Below, piece after piece: positions 52,523 through 61,414 of a stretch of 64,000 nucleotides of DNA. The DNA lies in assembly GCF_000226975.2 (NCBI RefSeq), contig NZ_CP019285.1:4030001-4094000 (forward strand), in the 5' to 3' direction. The notes beneath the pieces are model-generated. The model was not told the origin of the DNA, did not search any database, and saw nothing but the letters and a program-made list of their open reading frames with translations. Each line of letters begins with the position of its first letter. The first letter of the stretch is position 1. Both the position numbers and the translations under genes were made by a program. Source of the DNA: Halobiforma lacisalsi AJ5 (GTDB lineage: Archaea; Halobacteriota; Halobacteria; Halobacteriales; Natrialbaceae).

Positions 52523-54592
52523 ATGACTGACCAGCGCGAACCGGACGGGGGAGCGGGGGGAGACCGACCCGAAGCGGGTGTCGGGAGTGACACCGAAGCC
52601 CGCGCGGACGTCAGCGCCACGGACGACGCGGCTGTGGTGCCCGATGCTGCCGACACCGACACCAACGCCGACGGCAACGCCAACGGCAACAGCGACGGCG
52701 ACGCCGACGCCGACGGTCGGCAAGCCAGCGATAGGGTCTGGCCCGACTCAGATGGCTCCACCCTCGAGGCCGAGACCGCCGAGACCGCCACGGGCGAGAA
52801 CGGGACGGACTCGCTGTTCGCGACCGCCCGCCGGACGATCCGGCGCGTCCTCGAGACGATCCGCGGCTCGAGCATCGAGGTCGTCGACTACGACCCGAGC
52901 GTCCACGGCTCGCTGGTCTCGTTCGACGGGGAAGACGGAATCGAGGAGGTCGATCGCTACTGGGTTAACGCGCCGTTTTCCTTCGTTACGATCGGCTACG
53001 ATGCGGAACGCAACCAGCACCGGTACCGGACCGTCGAGCCGACCCTGACCGCGGAGGAACGGGTCCTGATCGAGACGCTCCAGGACGACGTTCGGGATCC
53101 GCTGTTGTATCGGGAGGCCGACGGCGACGACGTCGAGTCGATCCTTCAGGAGACGATCCGAGAGTACCTGGAACGGTACGGGGCCGAGGTCGACGTCGCG
53201 ACGTTCTACCGCCTGTTCTACTACATCCACCGCGATTTCCGGGGGTACGGCCGACTCGATCCGATCATGCACGACCCCCGCGTCGAGGACGTCTCCTGTG
53301 ACGGCTACGACCTGCCGATCTTCGTCTACCACGAGGAGTACACCGACGTCGCGACGAACGTCGACTTCGAGAAGGAGGCGCTCGACCGGTTCGTCGTCCG
53401 ACTCGCCCAGCATTCCGGCCGGCACATCTCGATCGGCGACCCGATGGTCGAGACCACGCTTCCGGACGGTTCGCGCGCGGAACTCGCACTCGGCGAGGAA
53501 GTCACTCCACGGGGGTCGGCGTTTACCATCCGAAAATACGCGGACGAGCCGTTCACCCCGATCGACCTGCTCGAGTACGGAACCTTCAGCGTCGAACAGA
53601 TGGCCTACCTCTGGCTGGCGATCGAGCACAACAAGAGCCTGATCTTCGCGGGCGGGACGGCCTCGGGGAAAACGACGAGTATGAACGCCATCTCGATGTT
53701 CATTCCGCCCCGTTCGAAGGTGCTGACGATCGAGGACACCCGTGAACTCCAGTTGTACCACGATAACTGGCTCTCCTCGGTCACCCGCGAGCGCCTTCAC
53801 GAGGGGAAAGACGTCACGATGTACGACCTGCTGCGGTCGGCGTTGCGCCATCGCCCCGAGTACATCGTCGTCGGCGAGGTCCGTGGCGAGGAGGCGATCA
53901 CCCTCTTCCAGGCGATGAACACCGGCCACACCACCTACTCGACGATGCACGCCGACTCGGTCCAGACGGTGATCAACCGCCTCGAGAACGAGCCGATCAA
54001 CGTCCCGCGACCGATGGTCCAGAGCCTCGACATCCTCTCGGTCCAGACGCTCACCAGGCTCGACGACGGTCGCGTCCGGCGCAACAAGGTAATCGCCGAG
54101 ATCGAAGGCATCGACCAGCGGACCGGTGAACTCGACTACTCGACGGCCTACACCTGGGACGGCGAGACCGACACCTTCCGGTCGAGCGGTAGCCACGTCC
54201 TGACCGAGATCCGGGACGAACGGGGCTGGTCCCAGAGCGAGTTGCTGACGGAACTGCGGAACCGGAAACGGTTCCTCGAGTACCTGTGGGACAACGGGAT
54301 CACCGACTACCGGCGGTTCACGGCGCTGGTCAACGAGTACTACGCGGACAAGGAGCGCGTCCTCGAGACGATCGAGGCCGAGGAGGCCGACGCCGACGCC
54401 GACGCCAAGGACGAGGACCAGGATAACCCGGAGAACCGCCGCGTGACGATCGACGACATCACCTCGAGCCGTGACGGGGGCGCTACCGGGAACGAAACCG
54501 AAACCGAAACCGAAACGGAAACGGAAACCGACGGCGGCACCGCCGACACGGACGCCGACGCCGCCGACCGCGGGGACGGCCGACGACGATGA
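52523..54592 (+). CDS. Type IV pilus/secretion assembly ATPase, PilB/TadA type
   Basis: Hexameric ATPase of 689 aa that drives pilus polymerisation. A low-complexity N-terminus of about 75 residues precedes the core. Walker [17 protein letters not shown] is near residue 377, then an Asp box [10 protein letters not shown], Walker [13 protein letters not shown] and a His box [14 protein letters not shown]. An acidic Glu/Thr repeat tail ends the protein. The ATG at 52523 is used; a GTG 21 nt upstream is possible. It overlaps the PilC-type gene (ATGA). Confidence 0.93.
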   Translation: MTDQREPDGGAGGDRPEAGVGSDTEARADVSATDDAAVVPDAADTDTNADGNANGNSDGDADADGRQASDRVWPDSDGSTLEAETAETATGENGTDSLFATARRTIRRVLETIRGSSIEVVDYDPSVHGSLVSFDGEDGIEEVDRYWVNAPFSFVTIGYDAERNQHRYRTVEPTLTAEERVLIETLQDDVRDPLLYREADGDDVESILQETIREYLERYGAEVDVATFYRLFYYIHRDFRGYGRLDPIMHDPRVEDVSCDGYDLPIFVYHEEYTDVATNVDFEKEALDRFVVRLAQHSGRHISIGDPMVETTLPDGSRAELALGEEVTPRGSAFTIRKYADEPFTPIDLLEYGTFSVEQMAYLWLAIEHNKSLIFAGGTASGKTTSMNAISMFIPPRSKVLTIEDTRELQLYHDNWLSSVTRERLHEGKDVTMYDLLRSALRHRPEYIVVGEVRGEEAITLFQAMNTGHTTYSTMHADSVQTVINRLENEPINVPRPMVQSLDILSVQTLTRLDDGRVRRNKVIAEIEGIDQRTGELDYSTAYTWDGETDTFRSSGSHVLTEIRDERGWSQSELLTELRNRKRFLEYLWDNGITDYRRFTALVNEYYADKERVLETIEAEEADADADAKDEDQDNPENRRVTIDDITSSRDGGATGNETETETETETETDGGTADTDADAADRGDGRRR

Positions 54593-56742
54593 GCCCCGTG
54601 CTCGCGAACGCCGTTCCGCTGGCTTTCGCCTTGCTCCTGTGTGCGGCCCTCGCCCTCGGGACGGTCCACAGCGGGTTCGATCGTCTCGTCACCCGGACCT
54701 CGATCCGGTTGTTCGGCGACTACGTCGACGAGTTCCGGGGCGAACATCCCGACAGACAGTCGGCGCTGCGGGCCGCGCAGTTCCCGGTCACCTACCGGGA
54801 GTACGGCTCGAAGACGGTGCTGTACGCGGCGACCCTCGCGCTCGTTGGGGCGATCCTCGGTATCTACGCCATCTGGGGTCTGCTCCGACTGCTCGCGATC
54901 GACCCCGAAATGATGCGCGAGGCGCTGCCGGGCGCCCTCGAGTTCCTGGCGAATCTGGGGGGCGTCCCGACGCTATCGGCGGGCGAACTGTTCGTCCTCG
55001 TGCTCGTCTCTTCGCTGACGGTCGGGGCGCTTTCGGGGACCGCGACCTACTGGCTGCGCTGGTGGTATCCCGGGTACGTCGCCGACGAACGGGCCAGGCG
55101 GATCGAGACTGCGCTGCCCTCGACGGTCGCGTTCGTCTACGCCCTCTCGAAGAGCGGCATGGAGTTCCCGAAGGTGGTCCGGATCGTCGCCGCCCAGGAG
55201 GACACGTACGGCGAGGCCGCCGCCGAGTTCGAGATCGCGGTCCGGAACATGGACACCTTCGGGATGGACCTCGTCAGTGCCCTCCAGGAGATGGGGCGGC
55301 GTACCCCCAGCCCACAGTTTCAGGAGTTCACCGAGAACCTCGTCAGCGTCCTCCAGAGCGGACACAGCCTCTCGTCGTTCCTCGAGCGCCAGTACCACGA
55401 CTACCAGGAGGAGTCCGAGTCACAGCAGGAGTCGACCATCGAACTGCTCGGGACGCTCGCCGAGGCCTACGTGACGGTCCTCGTCGCCGGTCCGCTCTTT
55501 CTCATTACGATCCTCGTGGTCATCGGAATCGCCGTCGGCAACACGATCACCCCGCTCCGGGCGCTGATCTACCTGATTCTGCCGTTCGCTAACTTCGGGT
55601 TCATCGTCTACCTGAGCATGGTGACCGAGTCGGTGGTACCGGGTTCGGGTTCGGGTTCGGGTTCGGGTTCGGGTTCGGGATCGAGTGCGGACGATGACGA
55701 CGACGTCGCTTCCCGTCCGGCCGCCGGCACGGACTCGAGGCGAGCCACAGGTGGACGAACCGATGGCGGTTCGACGGTCGGGGACGACGATGGGAGAACG
55801 GACACCGTCTCCGCAAACGTCGAGCGCGTCCGCTACTACCGCCACGTAGACCGAGTCCGGCAGCAACTCGGACGCCCGGTCGAAACCCTGCTCGAGCGGC
55901 CGAACATGGCGATCGCCGTGTCCGCACCGGTCGCGCTCGCGGCGGTGCTCCGGAAACTTCCCGCGGCGTTCGTCGGGGAGGGCTTCGATCCGACGGTCGT
56001 CGACGATACGATCGCGGTCGGTGCGTTCGGGGTATTGACCGTCTTCGCGATCTGTTACGAACTCCACCGGCGACGGATCAACGCGATCGAGGCCGCCGTC
56101 CCGGACCTGCTCGATCGACTCGCGAGCGTCAACGAGGCAGGGATGTCCGTCGTCTCCGCGTTCGACAAGGTCCGAGAGTCCGATCTCGGGCCGCTAGGAA
56201 CCGAACTGGATCGCGTCTGGGCCGACGTCCAGTGGGGCTCAGATCTCCAGACCTCCCTCCGGCGGTTCGAGACCCGCGTTCGAACCCGAGCGACCTCGCG
56301 GGTCGTAACCCTGTTGACGGAGGCGATGAACGCGAGCGGCAACCTCTCGACGGTGCTTCGGATCGCCGCTCGCCAGGCCGCGGCCGACCGTCGGCTCAAG
56401 CGGGAGCGAAAGCAGGCGATGATGGAGTACACGATCGTCGTCTACGTCTCGTTTTTCGTCTTCCTCTTTATCATCGCCGTGCTCGCGGGCTACCTGCTGC
56501 CGAACCTGCCGACCGAGGGCGTCGATGCGGCGAGCGGAGGCCCGGAGGTCGACGGCCTCGGCGGCCTCTCCGAGGATGCGGCGACGACCTACAGCACCCT
56601 CTTCTACCACGCGACCCTCGTCCAGGGGCTACTGTCCGGGTTGATCGCCGGCCAACTGAGCACCGGCGACGTTCGGGCCGGCGCGAAACACGCTGCGGTC
56701 ATGATCGCGCTGACGGTCGTGCTGTTCACGTTCCTCGGATAG
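54589..56742 (+). CDS. Type IV pilus assembly membrane protein, PilC/TadC type
   Basis: Platform protein of 717 aa with two T2SSF domains (about 160-300 and 470-610) and roughly nine helices. RRIETALPSTVAFVYALSKS and its second-half counterpart IEAAVPDLLDRLASVNEAGM mark them. Between the halves lies a Gly-Ser repeat (about residues 350-364, GSGSGSG) from a six-base DNA repeat, then an acidic linker. It works with the ATPase just upstream. No pilin gene is in the window. Confidence 0.93.
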   Translation: MSPVLANAVPLAFALLLCAALALGTVHSGFDRLVTRTSIRLFGDYVDEFRGEHPDRQSALRAAQFPVTYREYGSKTVLYAATLALVGAILGIYAIWGLLRLLAIDPEMMREALPGALEFLANLGGVPTLSAGELFVLVLVSSLTVGALSGTATYWLRWWYPGYVADERARRIETALPSTVAFVYALSKSGMEFPKVVRIVAAQEDTYGEAAAEFEIAVRNMDTFGMDLVSALQEMGRRTPSPQFQEFTENLVSVLQSGHSLSSFLERQYHDYQEESESQQESTIELLGTLAEAYVTVLVAGPLFLITILVVIGIAVGNTITPLRALIYLILPFANFGFIVYLSMVTESVVPGSGSGSGSGSGSGSSADDDDDVASRPAAGTDSRRATGGRTDGGSTVGDDDGRTDTVSANVERVRYYRHVDRVRQQLGRPVETLLERPNMAIAVSAPVALAAVLRKLPAAFVGEGFDPTVVDDTIAVGAFGVLTVFAICYELHRRRINAIEAAVPDLLDRLASVNEAGMSVVSAFDKVRESDLGPLGTELDRVWADVQWGSDLQTSLRRFETRVRTRATSRVVTLLTEAMNASGNLSTVLRIAARQAAADRRLKRERKQAMMEYTIVVYVSFFVFLFIIAVLAGYLLPNLPTEGVDAASGGPEVDGLGGLSEDAATTYSTLFYHATLVQGLLSGLIAGQLSTGDVRAGAKHAAVMIALTVVLFTFLG

Positions 56743-56796
56743 CTCCCGTCGTCGCCTACCGCGAACCCTTTTTACGTGTACGACGAACGGCCGACG

Positions 56797-57537
56797 ATGG
56801 CCGACGATCAGCCGGACGGAACGGGTGCCGAACCGGAAGCCGGGTCGAAATCGACGGAACCGGGGGAGCCGGATCGAGCGGCGGTCCGTGACACCTACGA
56901 TCGGATCGCCTCGCACTTCGCCTCCACCCGGGAGTACCCCTGGCCCGAAGTCGAGGCGTTCGTCGACGATCACGGGAGCCTCGAGGCCCCCACCGTCGGC
57001 CTCGATCTCGGCTGTGGCAACTGTCGACACGCCGAACTACTGGCCGACGTACCCGACCTCGAGACCGTCGTCGGCGTCGACGCCAGTCGCGGCCTGCTCG
57101 AGACCGGCCGTGAGCGAGCGGGCGAGCAAGGGTTCGACGTCGAACTCTGCCAGGGGGACGCATCGACGCTTCCGCTGGCCGACGGCACCGTCGGCCTCGC
57201 GGTCTACGTCGCGACGCTGCACCACCTCCCGACCGCGTCCGTGCGCCGCGCGAGCCTCGACGAACTCGCACGGGTCCTCTCGCCGGACGGACGCGCGCTC
57301 GTCAGCGCGTGGTCGACGGCCCACGACCGGTTCGACGCCGACGGCACCGAGGGCTTCGACACGACCGTCGAGTGGACTCTACCCGGCGGCGAGACGGTCG
57401 ACCGGTTCTACCACATCTACGCCCCCGAGGAGTTCGAACGGCAACTCGAGCGCAGCGACCTCGAGGTCGTCGACTGGGAACTCTCGAGCGGCAACTGTTA
57501 CGCGACGGTCGCCGGGGCCGACGGTTCTGTACGGTGA
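56797..57537 (+). CDS. Trm9-like SAM-dependent methyltransferase
   Basis: Protein of 246 aa. After an acidic N-terminus comes VRDTYDRIASHFASTREYPW, the N-terminal signature of Trm9/ABH8-like tRNA wobble methyltransferases, then motif I VGLDLGCGNCRHAELL, acidic VDASRGLLE and VATLHHLPT. It probably methylates a wobble uridine side chain on tRNA with Trm112 as partner (encoded at 44861-45073). CTTTTTA is centred 26 nt before the ATG, so it is leaderless. Confidence 0.82.
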   Translation: MADDQPDGTGAEPEAGSKSTEPGEPDRAAVRDTYDRIASHFASTREYPWPEVEAFVDDHGSLEAPTVGLDLGCGNCRHAELLADVPDLETVVGVDASRGLLETGRERAGEQGFDVELCQGDASTLPLADGTVGLAVYVATLHHLPTASVRRASLDELARVLSPDGRALVSAWSTAHDRFDADGTEGFDTTVEWTLPGGETVDRFYHIYAPEEFERQLERSDLEVVDWELSSGNCYATVAGADGSVR

Positions 57538-57737
57538 GGTCGATACTGCAACCCCACACGGAGCGAAATTGTCAGCCACGAGCATATTCACCGATTTTCC
57601 GTCAGTCAGGCCCGGACGATAAAACATTCTTCTTCAAGAAATGGAACTAAATGAAGTAAAACGTCTGCAAGGGTCCGTAATCCCCGTTAACCGCTTCCGG
57701 ATTTTATGATCTCCACACCCCCAGCCTCGACTGCGCC

Positions 57738-58688
57738 ATGACGCGTACCACCCGACGTTCGATGATGAAGCTCGCAGGCGCATCGCTTGCCGCAGTTACC
57801 GTCCCCGCGACGGTTTCCGCCGAGGACGAGGAGACGCGCTGGACCGTCGCCGAAACTCCCATCGACAGTACCCTCCACGACGTCACCCACACGGCGACGA
57901 ACGCACACGCGGTCGCGGACGGTGGCCTCGTGATCGAGCGCACCGACGCGGGCTGGGAGGTCGTCCTCCAGGGCGGGCCCACCGGCAACGGCAACGACCT
58001 CTTCGGCGCGGACGTCACCGACGACGGCGAGCGGCTCTGGATCGTCGGCGCGAGCGGCGCGATCGGCGAGTACGACGTGATCACCGGGAACCTCGTCGAC
58101 CGCTCCGCGCCCAACGACTTCACCGCGAACTTCAACGACGTCGCGGTCACCGGCCCCGCCGGCGATGCGGACGTCTACGTCGCCGACGACTCCGGGTCGA
58201 TCCACTACAGCTTCGAGAACGGCGAGGAAGGGACCTGGGAGTACGAGGTCCCCGGCAGTGGCTCCGGCTTCCCCGCCATCGAGTTCCACGACGACCGCGC
58301 GGGCCACGCCATCGACACGAACGGCAAGGTCTTCGCCACCGACGACGGCGTCACCTGGAACCCCATCGGCATCGAGGACGCCGACGTCACGTTCTACGGC
58401 CTCGACAGCGACGCCGCGGACGACGTCACCGTCAGCGGCGGTAACGCCTCGATCTTCGAGTACGACGGGAGCCAGTGGATCCCAGAGAGCCTCGGGGACG
58501 CCGACCTCTTCGACGTCGAGACCGAGGGCCGTGACGGCTACGCCGTCGGCGGCGGTGGGGTGATCTTCGAGCAGGAGGACGGCGAGTGGACCCAGAACGC
58601 GACCCCGGTCGGCGAGAACCTGCAGGCCGTCGACCGCGGCAGCGTCGACCTCGCAGTCGGGAGCGGCGGGATCGTCCTCGAGCGATAA
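57738..58688 (+). CDS. Tat-exported beta-propeller protein (Ycf48/HCF136-like)
   Basis: Secreted protein of 316 aa. TRRSMMKLAGASLAAVTVPA is a Tat signal ending near AEDEE. The rest consists of about six short repeats of the BNR/photosystem-stability type, for example ADVTDDGERLWIVGASGAIG, HAIDTNGKVFATDDGVTW and GYAVGGGGVIFEQEDGEW. A scaffolding or assembly role outside the cell is possible; no active site is seen. ATTTTATG lies about 33 nt before the ATG. Confidence 0.83.
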   Translation: MTRTTRRSMMKLAGASLAAVTVPATVSAEDEETRWTVAETPIDSTLHDVTHTATNAHAVADGGLVIERTDAGWEVVLQGGPTGNGNDLFGADVTDDGERLWIVGASGAIGEYDVITGNLVDRSAPNDFTANFNDVAVTGPAGDADVYVADDSGSIHYSFENGEEGTWEYEVPGSGSGFPAIEFHDDRAGHAIDTNGKVFATDDGVTWNPIGIEDADVTFYGLDSDAADDVTVSGGNASIFEYDGSQWIPESLGDADLFDVETEGRDGYAVGGGGVIFEQEDGEWTQNATPVGENLQAVDRGSVDLAVGSGGIVLER

Positions 58689-58983
58689 CGCGCTCGAGCG
58701 GCGGATCGGTCGTCGATCCGCCGGCTCGACGGTCCGCCGGTTCGACGGTTCGCTCCCGATCACCGATCGACACACCACCGACCCCCACGACATCGACACA
58801 CCCCACACCCACCACAGCCACCGAAATCGCCACCGAGGCCGTTCCGACGGCCAACTACACCCACATCCGGTTCCAGGAACCGATACGGCGGGTTCGTTCG
58901 CTTCCGTGTTCGCTCGAGATCGATAGAGGACGGCCGAACGAAAAAGGAAGACCCTTAAACACGGAGCGAAAAATCCAGGGTGC

Positions 58984-59054
58984 GCGCGGATGGTCTAGTG
59001 GTAGGACCTGAGCCTTCCAAGCTCATGGCCCGGGTTCAAATCCCGGTCCGCGCA
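58984..59054 (+). tRNA. tRNA-Gly (anticodon TCC)
   Basis: 71 nt. Acceptor GCGCGGA pairs with TCCGCGC and the discriminator is A. D-arm TGGTCTAGTGGTAGGAC is present; the anticodon loop reads CTTCCAA (TCC) on stem TGAGC/GCTCA; the T-arm is CCGGG-TTCAAAT-CCCGG. All stems pair perfectly. CCA is not encoded. Its 3' half is copied at 61207 as the attachment site of an island. Confidence 0.97.
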
Positions 59055-59171
59055 TTGCTGTCGCGAACAAACTCGTGAGCGACAGCAATCGTACGAGGAT
59101 TCAAATCAGACCGAGGTTCTGCGAACGAAGTGAGCAGGTTCTCGGGCGTGGGTCAAATCCCGGTCCGCACA
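59015..59171 (+). repeat. Direct repeat, left copy (tRNA-Gly 3' half plus downstream segment; attL-like)
   Basis: Matches 61207-61363 at an offset of 2192 with only two differences seen (59034 G against A, and 59169 A against G). It begins at the tRNA anticodon, contains a perfect 10-bp inverted repeat after the tRNA end (TTGCTGTCGC at 59055-59064 and GCGACAGCAA at 59079-59088), and ends in a second tRNA-Gly-like 3' terminus (TCAAATCCCGGTCCGCACA). Confidence 0.9.
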
Positions 59172-59304
59172 TACCTCGTTCTCCGCGTCGGTAACGCCGG
59201 TTCGATCGAAGAGCATCTCAGTGCAGTAAGCCAGCGACCCACGAACAGGTTCACGTGAAACTGGACGAGACGTGGCTCGTTGCTTCCGGGTTTCCTCACA
59301 TAGA

Positions 59305-59801
59305 CAGTACACGGTCCATTAAGAAACCGAGAACATCGTCCTCGTACCCGAACCATCAGCGAAACACCTCAACTCTCGGCAGCGCATTTCCTACCGAGAC
59401 CATCGACGCAAGCTCGTCGATTGGATGCTATCCGAGGGAAAACACCCGAAGCGATCGACCGGCTACGCCCTTTCGACGACTCGTCAACGAGCGTACCGTC
59501 TCGATACGCTTTACCGAAAAACGTGGAAGCAGAGAATCGATACACAGAGAAGATCACGCCCACACATGCGGACGCCTGGATGGAAGAGTTATCAGAGACG
59601 GATCACTCCCAGAGCTACAACCACTGCTGTCAGAAAACGGTGCAGACGTTGTTCAAGTGGAAGCGATACGAGTTCGATAGCGCGGTCGAATGGGGGCCGA
59701 AACTATCGTTTGGATCGCGATCGCTCCACAGTCCGCGCGATTTTCTCACGCGTGACGAGCGGGAGCGGGTCTGGGAGGCCGCGCTCGAGCAGATGGGATG
59801 A
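59305..59801 (+). pseudogene. Tyrosine-recombinase integrase remnant
   Basis: One frame gives EPSAKHLNSRQRISYRDHRR and KLVDWMLSEGKHPKRSTGYA through RLDTLYRKTW; the next frame continues ENRYTEKITPTHADAWMEEL, QKTVQTLFKWKRYEF and SPRDFLTRDERERVWEAALE, ending QMG. Joining them needs one extra base near 59525 (TGG-GAA for TGGAA). The sequence matches the N-terminal SAM-like part of a haloarchaeal integrase family. The catalytic C-terminal domain is missing; the final ALEQMG may be its true end joined after a deletion. No intact start is clear. It cannot be active. Confidence 0.75.
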
Positions 59802-59867
59802 TTTCTGTCCAAATAATTAGCTCACGCACAAGGTTATTGTTCTCGAGGTCAAATAATAGATCAAGAT

Positions 59868-60446
59868 ATGGCTGACGACGAATCTCTGGCACCACCCGAA
59901 GCGATCGAGATCGGGGACGAGGCGGAACATACCGACGAATGGACGGAGGAGATGCCGGGAGTCGACCGCGTGATTTCGGTCGCGTTGACGCTCGAACAAC
60001 CGCGGACGGCGGACTGGATCGCGGAGCAAGCGGAGGTATCACCGACGACGGCACGGGGGCACCTCGAGCGGTTAGTTGATCTACATATCCTGAGTGCCGT
60101 CGAACAGCGAGGTGCGAAGACGTACTACCCAGATGCCGCGTACCAGCGGTTCAAAGAAGTATCACAGTTGATCGAGGAACATACTCGCGACGAGATCGAG
60201 ACGATAGCGGTCACTGCAAAGGAGGACATCGAGGAACTCAGGGAAACGTACGGTGTCGAGAGCCCAGACGAACTGCGGAAACTCGCGACGGCTGAAGACA
60301 CCTCCTCGACGGAGGCGCGGGAATACTTCAAAAAGGCTTCCGAGTGGGACTCACACTCGCACATGGTCTCGATAGCAGAGGAAGCGCTCGAGCGATACGA
60401 GAAATTCAGCGAGCACTACCAACCGCCGGTAGATTCTGCTGTATAA
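59868..60446 (+). CDS. Winged-helix regulator/antitoxin candidate (DUF7342-like)
   Basis: Protein of 192 aa. VDRVISVALTLEQPRTADWI and AEQAEVSPTTARGHLERLVD form an ArsR-like winged helix (about 28-90), then a long helical acidic C-terminus (RDEIETIAVTAKEDIEELRE, then SIAEEALERYEKFSEHY). It is directly followed, with no gap, by a gene resembling TumE toxins, a typical antitoxin-toxin order. An AT-rich region with GTTATTG 26-30 nt upstream may be its promoter. Confidence 0.8.
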   Translation: MADDESLAPPEAIEIGDEAEHTDEWTEEMPGVDRVISVALTLEQPRTADWIAEQAEVSPTTARGHLERLVDLHILSAVEQRGAKTYYPDAAYQRFKEVSQLIEEHTRDEIETIAVTAKEDIEELRETYGVESPDELRKLATAEDTSSTEAREYFKKASEWDSHSHMVSIAEEALERYEKFSEHYQPPVDSAV

Positions 60447-60953
60447 ATGTATCTCGGCGCTTTGCTGGCAGATGGCGGATCCGACCCGATCGGGCTCTCC
60501 GGTCGTCGTGGTCGGATCTTCGAGCAGTTACGGGTCAACCTGAACCACCACCCCGCGACCGAGACGGTAGCCGTCAGACCGACACGTGACCAGAAAGACA
60601 GGAAACTCGTCGCTCACTTCGATACGCAGATCCTGGTCGATGGGCTCGTCGACGCGGACGAAGCCAAACTCGAGATCAACTGGTGGACGCATCCGGTCGG
60701 GATCGACGACCAGTTCAAGTTCCACTACGTCGAGTCGTCGGGCTACGATTGCGGCTGGCACCGACAACCGCATCCGGAGGAGTCGGACATCCCGTTCGAC
60801 CACTTTCAGCAGCGAGCCTCGCCGGGGAGCGACTACCAGTACCAGGGCGTCGACTTTCTGGAAGACACTCCCGTCGGACTACTGTGGGAAGTGACGCGAA
60901 CGCGACTTCCGAGGATCATCCGGGCGCGGTACGATTCTGAGACGGAGTTTTGA
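60447..60953 (+). CDS. TumE-like (DUF6516-type) toxin candidate
   Basis: Protein of 168 aa. LEINWWTHPVGIDDQFKFHY and SSGYDCGWHRQPHPEESDIP, then DHFQQRASPG and DFLEDTPVGLLWEV, resemble TumE/DUF6516 toxins, which have a conserved DN.PHH...FPHH.H pattern (here DCGWHRQPHP and FDHFQ). Its ATG starts immediately after the stop of the winged-helix gene. The assignment rests on motif resemblance from memory; it could be another small effector. Confidence 0.55.
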   Translation: MYLGALLADGGSDPIGLSGRRGRIFEQLRVNLNHHPATETVAVRPTRDQKDRKLVAHFDTQILVDGLVDADEAKLEINWWTHPVGIDDQFKFHYVESSGYDCGWHRQPHPEESDIPFDHFQQRASPGSDYQYQGVDFLEDTPVGLLWEVTRTRLPRIIRARYDSETEF

Positions 60954-60963
60954 GATTCGTCGG

Positions 60964-61179
60964 CTATCGCGTCGTAATCCCCTGGTGACGGTCCATGTCG
61001 CGTCGCCCGATGAACCGCAGCAATCGCACACGAATCGCCTCAGGTGTCATGTTCTCGAGTCCGTCGTCGGTCGGGAAATCAGGATCAGTGATCACGTAGT
61101 CTGCCTTCACATTCGGGTAATCGTTCGGATCGATCACTGAGACCCCGTACGGTGAGAGATCGTGATCAACTGAAAACAC
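60964..61179 (-). CDS. Small ORF of unknown function in the island
   Basis: GTG-started frame of 71 aa: SVDHDLSPYGVSVIDPNDYP and DYVITDPDFPTDDGLENMTP, then EAIRVRLLRFIGRRD. TAATAC lies about 24-26 nt upstream of the GTG, inside the spacer before the right repeat. Its composition is protein-like, but it may be a fragment. No family recognised. Confidence 0.4.
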   Translation of the reverse strand: MFSVDHDLSPYGVSVIDPNDYPNVKADYVITDPDFPTDDGLENMTPEAIRVRLLRFIGRRDMDRHQGITTR

Positions 61180-61206
61180 TGGTAGACCGGATGGTACGTA
61201 TTACAG

Positions 61207-61363
61207 TTCCAAGCTCATGGCCCGGATTCAAATCCCGGTCCGCGCATTGCTGTCGCGAACAAACTCGTGAGCGACAGCAATCGTACGAGGATTCAAATCA
61301 GACCGAGGTTCTGCGAACGAAGTGAGCAGGTTCTCGGGCGTGGGTCAAATCCCGGTCCGCGCA
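61207..61363 (+). repeat. Direct repeat, right copy (attR-like)
   Basis: Second copy of the 59015-59171 repeat. It starts TTCCAAGCTCATGGCCCGGA with the tRNA-Gly anticodon half and has no D-arm or 5' half, so it is not a gene. It includes the 10-bp inverted repeat (61247-61256 with 61271-61280) and ends in a perfect tRNA 3' terminus TCAAATCCCGGTCCGCGCA. Confidence 0.9.
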
Positions 61364-61414
61364 CTTCTCCCCTACTCGACCGAACAGCGACGACGTCGGG
61401 ATCGTCCAACCCTA

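Larger units (their letters stand above)
59055..61363. mobile_element. tRNA-Gly-associated integrated island (decayed)
   Basis: About 2.2 kb bounded by the direct repeats, carrying a frameshifted truncated integrase, a winged-helix/TumE-like gene pair and a small minus-strand ORF. Codon use is less GC-biased than the neighbours. The tRNA copy next to the chromosome core is complete, and the distal copy is partial, as expected after integrase-mediated insertion. Each flank carries two tRNA 3'-end-like sequences, suggesting repeated or nested insertions. Confidence 0.8.

Noticed and set aside
58689-58983. Possible gene between the beta-propeller and tRNA-Gly
   Set aside because: Only short Pro/Thr-rich frames from a CACACC-rich stretch; nothing conserved recognised.
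59106-59312. Minus-strand ORF beside the left repeat
   Set aside because: It mostly reads antisense through the repeat and has no recognisable domain.
61207-61244. A second tRNA-Gly gene
   Set aside because: Only the anticodon 3' half and T-arm are present; D-arm and 5' acceptor are missing.
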